From an uncultured Clostridia bacterium (lineage in GTDB: Bacteria; Bacillota; Clostridia; TANB77; CAG-508): a stretch of 20,195 nucleotides of DNA. Positions 15,242 through 20,195 of the stretch are shown here, one piece after another (position 1 is the stretch's first letter; each line of letters starts with the position of its first letter). The notes under the pieces are model-generated. The model ran no database searches. It was not told where the DNA came from and saw nothing but the letters and a program-made list of their open reading frames with translations. The stretch is taken from the NCBI GenBank assembly GCA_934132805.1, contig CAKPAB010000023.1, forward strand, positions 1-20,195. Reading direction: 5' to 3'. The position numbers and the translations under genes were made by a program.

Positions 15242-15368
15242 GTTCTAATATTACTATTAGTTTTTTTATTAATAATGATGACCTTAAGTAAAAGCCACTA
15301 GAGCATCCGCCGAATGTTTCGATAACTCTAGACCTCGTCAACCACTTGAAAATAGTGGCTCTGGCGCT
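15242..15368 (-). ncRNA. glmS ribozyme (GlcN6P-dependent self-cleaving riboswitch)
   Basis: Read on the minus strand, the leader starts with AGCGCCAG at the cleavage site (cut between 15369 and 15368). A hairpin GCCACT/AGTGG follows, then the invariant GTTGACGAGG, then CTAGAG and CTCTAG enclosing TTATCGAAAC and TTCGGCGGATG. These are the conserved core elements of the glmS ribozyme; the later AT-rich stems are in about 15242-15290. On binding glucosamine 6-phosphate it cuts the mRNA 5' of A15368, which leads to decay of the glmS message. The spacing from ribozyme to start codon is about 125 nt. The exact 3' boundary is approximate. Confidence 0.95.
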
Positions 15369-15419
15369 TATTTTGTAACTCCTTTCTTGATATTTTTATG
15401 CATCTTTCAATTTTACTTT

Positions 15420-15425
15420 ATTATA
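15420..15425 (-). promoter_or_regulatory. Possible -10 box of the glmS promoter
   Basis: On the minus strand a perfect TATAAT lies about 50 bp before the ribozyme cleavage site. The best upstream TTGCAA is 20 bp away, longer than ideal, so the -35 is unclear. Confidence 0.4.
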
Positions 15426-15484
15426 TTACATCAAAATGCATTTTGTTGCAAGTGTTTTTTAAATTTTCTTTTATTGACTTTTTA

Positions 15485-15493
15485 TGTTATAAT
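15485..15493 (+). promoter_or_regulatory. Extended -10 promoter of uvrC
   Basis: TGTTATAAT (15485-15493) is an extended -10 element with no good -35 at 16-18 bp. Transcription would begin near 15500, giving a leader of only about 10 nt before the start codon at 15510. Confidence 0.45.
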
Positions 15494-15509
15494 AAAAATG
15501 GTGAGGCAA

Positions 15510-17291
15510 ATGTTTAATATAGAAGAGGAATTAAAAAAATTACCAGGAAAACCTGGAGTATATGTAATGCATGACAAAGATGATAATATAATTTATGTAG
15601 GAAAAGCGGTTTCATTAAAAAACAGAGTAAGGTCATATTTTAGAAAAACAAATAAAACTGAAAGAATCAAAAAAATGGTAAGTTTAATAGACCACTTTGA
15701 ATACATAGTTGTTGACAATGAGGCAGAAGCATTAATTTTGGAATGTAACTTAATCAAGAAAAACAGACCTAAATTTAATGTCTTATTAAAAGACGATAAA
15801 ACATATCCATATATCAAAATAGATGTAAAATCAGACTATCCAACTGTAGTAATAACAAGGAGATTAATAAATGATGGAGCAAAATATTTTGGACCATATG
15901 CAAATCCAGGTGCTGCAAAAGAAATGATGGATTTTATAAAACAAAAGTATAAAATACGTCAATGTAGAAATTATCAAAATAGAACAAGACCATGTTTAAA
16001 CTATCATATAAAAAGATGTTTAGCACCATGTATGGGATATGTAACACCTGAAGAGTATAAAAAACAAATTGACGAAATAATTGATTTATTAGAAGGAAAA
16101 ACAGATAAAATTTTAAAAGAATTAGATAGACAAATGCAAGAAGCATCAGTAAAACTAGATTTTGAAAAAGCAGCAGAACTAAGAGACAGAAAACTAGCAA
16201 TAGAAAGAGCATCATCAAAGCAAAAAGTATCAAATATTTCAGAAAACAACATAGATGTTATAGGATTATACAAATCAGAATTAGAAGTGTGTATAGAAAT
16301 ATTCTTTGTGCGTGGAAGTAAAATGATAGGAAGAGAACACTACTTTTTTACAGAATTAAAAGACATGGAAGATAGCGAAATCTTATCAGGATTTATAAAA
16401 CAATATTATTTAGAAAATCCAAATATACCAAGCAAAATAATGTTAAGAGAAGAATTGCCTGAAAAAGAGGTAATAGAGCAATGGTTATCCACAATGTTAG
16501 GAAAAAAAGTGGAATTAAAAAGCCCTAAAAAAGGCGAAAAACTAAGATTTGTAGAAATGGCAGAAAACAATGCAAAAGTCACACTAGAAAACAAAGAAAA
16601 AGACAAATCGGAAATATTAATGGAACTAAAAGATGCACTTAAAATGGACAAATTACCACGAAAAATAGAAACATATGATATATCAAATATATCAGGAGAA
16701 TTTATGGTTGCAGGAATGTGTGTAATGCAAGATGGAGTTATCAAGAAAAACTTGTCAAGAAGATTTAAAATAAAAACAGTTTTAACACAAGATGACCCTA
16801 AATGTATGGAAGAAGTTGTAACAAGAAGACTTGCACATTCAATAGACCACGAAGACAAAGGCTTTGGAAAATTGCCAGACGCAATATTTGCAGATGGTGG
16901 CATAACACAAATTAGAGCAATTAGAAATGCTATAAACAAATATGAAAACCTAGATATAAAAATATTTGGTATGGTAAAAAATGACAAGCATCAAACAAGA
17001 GCATTAATAGACGAAAATAGAAATGAAATACCAATTTCAGAAAAACTTATGAACTTAATAACAAGATTCCAAGACACAGTACATGATACAGCAATAACAT
17101 ATCATAGAAAACTGCGTGCAAAAGTAATTACAAAATCAGAGCTAGATGATATTGAGGGAATAGGTGAGGTTAAGAAACGAGAGTTGCTTAAAAAATTTGG
17201 AAGTGTTGAAAAAATAAAAAAGGCTTCTAAAGAAGAATTAATGCAAGTAAAAGGAATAACAGAAAAAATAGTAGAACAAATAAAAAAATAA
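15510..17291 (+). CDS. uvrC: Excinuclease ABC subunit C
   Basis: This 593-residue subunit makes both incisions around bulky lesions in nucleotide excision repair, with UvrA and UvrB. Domains in order: GIY-YIG nuclease (LPGKPGVYVM, IIYVGKAVSLKNRVRSYF, residues 11-44) for the 3' cut; a Cys-containing block (RPCLNYHIKRCLAPCMGYV); the UVR motif that contacts UvrB (LDFEKAAELRDRKLAIER); an RNase H-like domain (ETYDISNISG, FADGGITQIRA, VHDTAITYHRKLR) for the 5' cut; and two helix-hairpin-helix motifs (DIEGIGEVKKRELLKKFGS and VKGITEKIVEQIKK). Length is typical. The frame is open far upstream, but MFNIEEELKKLP at 15510, after GGTGAGG, is the natural N-terminus; the ATG at 15498 lies upstream of the predicted transcript start. 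A repeat cluster follows. Confidence 0.97.
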   Translation: MFNIEEELKKLPGKPGVYVMHDKDDNIIYVGKAVSLKNRVRSYFRKTNKTERIKKMVSLIDHFEYIVVDNEAEALILECNLIKKNRPKFNVLLKDDKTYPYIKIDVKSDYPTVVITRRLINDGAKYFGPYANPGAAKEMMDFIKQKYKIRQCRNYQNRTRPCLNYHIKRCLAPCMGYVTPEEYKKQIDEIIDLLEGKTDKILKELDRQMQEASVKLDFEKAAELRDRKLAIERASSKQKVSNISENNIDVIGLYKSELEVCIEIFFVRGSKMIGREHYFFTELKDMEDSEILSGFIKQYYLENPNIPSKIMLREELPEKEVIEQWLSTMLGKKVELKSPKKGEKLRFVEMAENNAKVTLENKEKDKSEILMELKDALKMDKLPRKIETYDISNISGEFMVAGMCVMQDGVIKKNLSRRFKIKTVLTQDDPKCMEEVVTRRLAHSIDHEDKGFGKLPDAIFADGGITQIRAIRNAINKYENLDIKIFGMVKNDKHQTRALIDENRNEIPISEKLMNLITRFQDTVHDTAITYHRKLRAKVITKSELDDIEGIGEVKKRELLKKFGSVEKIKKASKEELMQVKGITEKIVEQIKK

Positions 17292-17300
17292 TGTCAAAAG

Positions 17301-17329
17301 TTGTCAAAAGGGACGCCCTTTATTGACAG
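17301..17329. repeat. 30-bp palindrome after uvrC
   Basis: Arms TTGTCAAAAGGG and CCCTTTATTGACA surround ACG, 10 bp after the uvrC stop codon. No U-tract follows, so it may form a 3' mRNA hairpin rather than a strong terminator. Confidence 0.75.
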
Positions 17330-17345
17330 AAAATGTTGTCAAAAA

Positions 17346-17374
17346 GTTGTCAGAAAATTGAAACCCTTTTGACA
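17346..17374. repeat. Degenerate copy of the 30-bp palindrome
   Basis: The outer arms TTGTCAGAA and TTTTGACAA remain, but the GC core is reduced to TTGAAACCC, so pairing is weak. It looks like a decayed member of the same family. Confidence 0.5.
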
Positions 17375-17380
17375 AAAAAA

Positions 17381-17411
17381 GTTGTCAAAAAGGGGCGGCC
17401 CTTCTGACAAC
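17381..17411 (-). terminator. 30-bp palindrome acting as terminator of the glycosyltransferase gene
   Basis: Arms GTTGTCA and TGACAAC with core GGGGCGGCCC form a hairpin. On the minus strand it is followed by seven T residues. It starts 2 bp past the stop codon of the gene at 17414. Confidence 0.75.
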
Positions 17412-17413
17412 TT

Positions 17414-18988
17414 TTATTTTGAAATTAAATATAAATTGTCTTTAACAATATTAGAGTCAAGACCATTTGGAGCTTTGTAAAGTACAGAAACATTTTTGAA
17501 ATCAGATTCATTTTTGATTCTATCTAAAATTGCATCATTATCCATATATGCTTTAATAGATAAAACGTAAGAGTCTTGATTATTTAAACTTTCGTCATCA
17601 ATAACACAATGAAGTTCATCATTATTATTAACATTAATAATTAAAGTTCTATTATAAACCATCATTTCAGAAACACTTTGCATATGATTAAAGAAATTAT
17701 CATAAACATATACAAATGATTTATCTTTATTTTCTTCAGCAATATTCAAAATATCCTTATAGTTTTTGTACAAAAATCTAGGCTCAGAAAATGCCAAACC
17801 AATTGAAACTAACACGATTGAAATTACAGTAAATAAAATATAATTATATTTAAATGTAATGAATTCATTTAATATAAAGAAAAATGTTAGTACTACAAAA
17901 GGAATAACAGGCATTATATATCTTAGTTCTTGGAAAGATGTCATTTTAACTGCAATAAAGTAGTAAAAGATACTAGGTACAATTGTAATTAAAACAACAA
18001 ATTTTTCTTTACTTTTTATACATAAAGCAATTGTTGCAATGGCAAATAATGCAAGGATACTAAATACCAAAATAGTATTAGAATTATTTATACTAAATGC
18101 ATATGCAAGGTGTTTTAGGTAATCAAAAACATGTGTTAAATAATTGCTGTTTCCTAAGTTTGTTAAGCCTCTATCTGAAAAAAACAGATGCTTTAAACAT
18201 GGTACAAATAATAGAATTCCTAATGCTCCATATATAACATGTGAAACTACATATTTTGAAATTATCTTTTTATCTGTTTTTGTTCTAATCATTTCAATTA
18301 ACATTATTGCAAATATAAAAAAGGCATAAATTGCAAAAAAGTATTGTGTTAAAAAGCCTAAAATGGTGGCTATTCCAAGTTGGATAGTGAATTTTTTATC
18401 CATTATAAAGTTGTTTTTGTACAGCTTTAGGTTTAAATAAAAATAAAGTAAAATAAATGTTGTTAGTAACATGTACATTCTTTGATAAATTACCATAGAT
18501 ATTGTTCCCATTGACAGACCATATAATATTAGTGTTGGGAATATCAAGTTTTGCTTTTTTAATAGTTTCAAAATTTTGATAATTATTATACAACTACAAA
18601 TAAATGCTATTATATTTACAATGAAGACAGAATATAATGAAAAATTTCCGCCTAAAAATAGTGTCGCAAAGTGAACAAGGGTATAGAAGAATGGTGGATG
18701 ACTATCATAAGCTTGATTCATAAACAAGGCTTTAAAGTTTAAAATATTGCCTGGCGCTAATGATAATGCATTTTTAACGTATTCACTACTACGCCAAACG
18801 GGACTAGTGTTTCCTTTATCATATGCATCCATTACTCCATTATTTGGGTTTACAGATGAGCAGAGTGTATATCCTTCATCCTCATGTAGACCTGTTTTTT
18901 GCGTTTGAAAGTAAAATATTATGCTTGATATTAGTGCTATTAATATAATTATTGATATTTTTTTGATTTTTTCTTTGTTTTTTAGCAT
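17414..18988 (-). CDS. GT-C family membrane glycosyltransferase (PMT_2/GT39-GT83-like)
   Basis: This 524-residue integral membrane protein has roughly ten hydrophobic helices through about residue 405, followed by a soluble C-terminal domain of about 120 residues. The first extracytoplasmic loop carries HEDEGYTL (residues 35-42), with the acidic pair typical of GT-C catalytic loops, and DSHPPFFYTLVHF (95-107), the HPP motif common in this superfamily. Such enzymes move a sugar from a polyprenyl-phosphate donor to a protein, lipid or wall polymer on the outer face of the membrane. Substrate and acceptor cannot be told, and no polymer-biosynthesis genes adjoin it. GAAAGG precedes the ATG. It has its own promoter and terminator and is bracketed by palindromic repeats. 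Helix count is by eye. Confidence 0.8.
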   Translation of the reverse strand: MLKNKEKIKKISIIILIALISSIIFYFQTQKTGLHEDEGYTLCSSVNPNNGVMDAYDKGNTSPVWRSSEYVKNALSLAPGNILNFKALFMNQAYDSHPPFFYTLVHFATLFLGGNFSLYSVFIVNIIAFICSCIIIIKILKLLKKQNLIFPTLILYGLSMGTISMVIYQRMYMLLTTFILLYFYLNLKLYKNNFIMDKKFTIQLGIATILGFLTQYFFAIYAFFIFAIMLIEMIRTKTDKKIISKYVVSHVIYGALGILLFVPCLKHLFFSDRGLTNLGNSNYLTHVFDYLKHLAYAFSINNSNTILVFSILALFAIATIALCIKSKEKFVVLITIVPSIFYYFIAVKMTSFQELRYIMPVIPFVVLTFFFILNEFITFKYNYILFTVISIVLVSIGLAFSEPRFLYKNYKDILNIAEENKDKSFVYVYDNFFNHMQSVSEMMVYNRTLIINVNNNDELHCVIDDESLNNQDSYVLSIKAYMDNDAILDRIKNESDFKNVSVLYKAPNGLDSNIVKDNLYLISK

Positions 18989-19048
18989 TTTTAAATCAAC
19001 CTTTCTATTTGTTATTTTTATTGAGTAAAATTTTATGTTGTTGGTGAG

Positions 19049-19077
19049 ATTATATCATTAATTTGTAATTTTAACAA
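19049..19077 (-). promoter_or_regulatory. Promoter of the glycosyltransferase gene
   Basis: On the minus strand TTGTTA (19072-19077) and a perfect TATAAT (19049-19054) are 17 bp apart, with a leader of about 55 nt. Confidence 0.6.
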
Positions 19078-19132
19078 TAAAAGTTGGAATATTTTATTTG
19101 TGGAGTGAATATATATATATTAAAAAGCAATA

Positions 19133-19190
19133 TGTCAAAAGGGCCGGGCTTTTTTGACAAATCTGTCAAAGGGGACGCCCTTTTTTGACA
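19133..19190. repeat. Two tandem 30-bp palindromes
   Basis: Copies at 19133-19159 (core GGGCCGGGC) and 19164-19190 (core GGGGACGCCC) lie head to tail in the divergent gap. Both end in TTTTTTGACA. The second lies about 22 bp before the ribosome binding site of the small gene at 19229. Its final TTGACA is a consensus -35 hexamer, but no well-placed -10 follows. Confidence 0.78.
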
Positions 19191-19228
19191 ACTTTTTATA
19201 TTGTAAATTTATAAAGGGGGGAGTTTGT

Positions 19229-19426
19229 ATGGGAGATATTTTTAGTGTAAAGTATAATGAAAAATTGGACAGGCTTGAGATTCCAAAGAAAAGGGGTACT
19301 GGTGGAATTTGGAATTTTGTGAGAGAGCATAAATTTTTTTCTATTGTGTTGATGAGTGTTGTTATTTTTGCTGGAATTAATTTTTATTTGATATTTAGTT
19401 TTATGAAAATTTTGGAAAGTGTTTGA
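19229..19426 (+). CDS. Unrecognised 65-residue single-span membrane protein
   Basis: The reading frame starts at the ATG after a very strong AAAGGGGGGAG site; the frame is open further upstream but only through the repeats. The product begins MGDIFSVKYNEKLDRLEIPKKRGTG, has the motif GIWNFVREHKFF, then one hydrophobic helix at about residues 37-59 (SIVLMSVVIFAGINFYLIFS) and a short tail. I do not recognise the family. The N-terminal 36 residues are probably cytoplasmic. It has its own terminator at 19457 and no clear partner gene. Codon use is more T/G-rich than in most neighbours. Confidence 0.65.
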   Translation: MGDIFSVKYNEKLDRLEIPKKRGTGGIWNFVREHKFFSIVLMSVVIFAGINFYLIFSFMKILESV

Positions 19427-19456
19427 AAAAGCATTGATAAATTGAAAAATAAAGGA

Positions 19457-19488
19457 AGGTACCCAAAATAAAAAGGTACCTATTTTTT
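19457..19488 (+). terminator. Rho-independent terminator
   Basis: AGGTACC (19457-19463) pairs with GGTACCT (19475-19481) around an A-rich loop, followed by ATTTTTTG. It lies 30 bp after the small membrane protein gene. Confidence 0.85.
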
Positions 19489-19523
19489 GTTTCAAAAAAA
19501 CTATTTGGAACATAGATAAAAAA

Positions 19524-19760
19524 TTAATTATCATCTAAGTTTTCAAATAGTTCTGAATTGTAAAAATCTTTTAAGGAAATTCCAAAGCCAATACATAAAT
19601 AATATATTGTTTGTGTAGTAGGAGTATTGCATCTAGATTTAATAATGCTTCTAATAGTAGAAGGGTTAAGGCCAGATAAAATAGCAAGCTGATTAATATT
19701 CATATCTTTTTCTTCACATAAATTAATAATTCTTTTACGAATAGCAGTTGATAACTCCAT
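19524..19760 (-). CDS. XRE-family helix-turn-helix regulator
   Basis: This 78-residue DNA-binding protein is almost entirely one HTH domain. MELSTAIRKRIINLCEEKDM is followed by NINQLAILSGLNPSTIRSII, the helix-turn-helix itself, and then NTPTTQTIYYLCIGFGISLKDFYNSELFE, typical of the fourth and fifth helices of Cro/C1-type regulators. The start at 19760 is preferred because the family usually begins this way; an ATG at 19772 is also in frame, and the only upstream GAAAG fits the 19760 start slightly better. It is divergent from the pseudopilin-like gene at 19895, and their predicted promoters overlap, so it may control both genes. The true target is unknown. Confidence 0.85.
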   Translation of the reverse strand: MELSTAIRKRIINLCEEKDMNINQLAILSGLNPSTIRSIIKSRCNTPTTQTIYYLCIGFGISLKDFYNSELFENLDDN

Positions 19761-19818
19761 AAATAATAACATACTTTCAATAATAAAATTAATTTTATCA
19801 AAAAAGAATTAAAAAGAT

Positions 19819-19847
19819 ATGTTAAATTTAGCATATTTTGCTGACAA
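19819..19847 (-). promoter_or_regulatory. Predicted promoter of the XRE regulator
   Basis: On the minus strand TTGTCA (19842-19847) and TAACAT (19819-19824) are 17 bp apart. The -35 overlaps that of the divergent promoter. Confidence 0.45.
19830..19842. promoter_or_regulatory. Candidate operator between divergent promoters
   Basis: AGCATATTTTGCT is an inverted repeat (AGCA, 5-nt gap, TGCT). It lies in the spacer of the XRE promoter and touches the -35 box of the opposite promoter, a fitting place for an autoregulating Cro/C1-type protein. Confidence 0.35.
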
Positions 19848-19869
19848 TAAAAAATAAGATTTGTATAAT
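19841..19869 (+). promoter_or_regulatory. Promoter of the right-edge pseudopilin-like gene
   Basis: CTGACA (19841-19846) and a perfect TATAAT (19864-19869) are exactly 17 bp apart. A strong AAGGAGGG site follows at 19887-19894. Confidence 0.7.
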
Positions 19870-19894
19870 GTAGATATACCAAAGAGAAGGAGGG

Positions 19895-20195
19895 ATGGAA
19901 AAAATTGGAGAAAAAATTCTGACAAAAAATTCAGAAAAGTTCTTGAAATGCGAATTTTTATATGTTAAAATTGTAATACAAGAACAACTTGCAGAACTCA
20001 AGAAAAAACAAAAAAAGAATGGAGAAAAAGAAAAAATGAAAAAAACAAAAGAGAGACAAAGAGGTATCACATTAATAGTACTTGTAATAACCATTATTAT
20101 ATTGTTAATATTAGCAGGAATATCAATAATGGCATTAACAAACACAGGGATATTTGAAAAGGCAAAAGAGGCAAAGGAAAAAACAGAGCAAGCAG
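19895..20195 (+). CDS. Type IV pseudopilin-like protein, cut by the window edge
   Basis: The frame is open from 19895 to the edge. From the ATG at 20036 it reads MKKTKERQRG, then the hydrophobic helix ITLIVLVITIIILLILAGIS and NTGIFEKAKEAKEKTEQA. This is the usual clostridial prepilin-like start, with cleavage expected after the Gly in RQRG and with Val, not Glu, at mature position 5. The strong ribosome binding site at 19887-19894 instead points to the ATG at 19895, which is in frame and adds 47 residues (MEKIGEKILTKNSEKF and a Lys-rich stretch). That spacing is only 1 bp, while the alternative start has only a weak GGAG at 20021. So the leader is either unusually long or translation starts internally. 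The soluble domain lies beyond the window. Confidence 0.65.
   Translation, partial: MEKIGEKILTKNSEKFLKCEFLYVKIVIQEQLAELKKKQKKNGEKEKMKKTKERQRGITLIVLVITIIILLILAGISIMALTNTGIFEKAKEAKEKTEQA

Noticed and set aside
15387..15509. N-terminal extension of UvrC by 41 residues
   Set aside because: The extension is hydrophobic, unlike any UvrC, overlaps the predicted promoters of glmS and uvrC, and lacks a ribosome binding site.

Overview
The window is chromosomal DNA from a very AT-rich Gram-positive bacterium, most likely an anaerobic member of the Clostridia, probably a poorly characterised gut-type lineage. The grounds are the extreme A/T codon bias, strong purine-rich ribosome binding sites, a glmS ribozyme, a CdaA-type diadenylate cyclase, single pseudopilin-like genes of the clostridial kind, and a DUF2508-BofA gene pair normally found in endospore formers. 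Species cannot be named from the sequence alone.

Layout. 1-416: half of a large palindromic repeat, then four evenly spaced 14-bp motifs that lead into the promoter of a membrane-anchored DUF4163/DUF3298-like protein (417-1265). 1541-2791 (-): an HtrA-type serine protease. 3029-5588 (+): probable operon of a pseudopilin-like protein, ribonuclease HII (rnhB) and pyrimidine-nucleoside phosphorylase. 5710-6875 (+): a 45-residue membrane protein and diadenylate cyclase cdaA, closed by a terminator. 7030-7770 (+): truA. 7933-8494 (+): a small membrane protein with a low-complexity tail, apparently split by a +1 frameshift. 8644-9537 (+): an ArsP_2/putative manganese-type metal exporter. 9544-9971: a large imperfect palindrome of about 390 bp plus a further hairpin. 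9971-12298 (-): an orphan VirD4/TraG-like coupling ATPase. 12573-13197 (+): DUF2508 protein and BofA. 13276-15117 (-): glmS, preceded by a glmS ribozyme at about 15242-15368. 15510-17291 (+): uvrC. 17414-18988 (-): a GT-C membrane glycosyltransferase. 19229-19426 (+): an unrecognised 65-residue membrane protein. 19524-19760 (-): an XRE-type regulator, divergent from a pseudopilin-like gene that runs off the right edge.

Most genes are housekeeping: genome maintenance (rnhB, uvrC), nucleoside salvage, tRNA modification, cell-wall precursor supply (glmS), c-di-AMP signalling and envelope quality control (htrA). The less ordinary content is regulatory and repetitive. A family of roughly 30-bp palindromes (arms TTGTCAAAAGGG and CCCTTTTTTGACAA around a 3-4 nt loop) occurs about ten times, only in the four convergent or divergent gaps between 9.5 and 19.2 kb. 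Some copies look like terminators. Two close off the ends of the giant palindrome. The half copy of that palindrome at 36-206 carries its central loop in the opposite orientation relative to one arm of the full copy. A TTGCAAAAATGTGA motif forms a helically phased array before the first gene, and a closely related perfect palindrome lies before cdaA. I see no complete defence system, prophage or integrative element. The coupling ATPase stands alone between repeat clusters.
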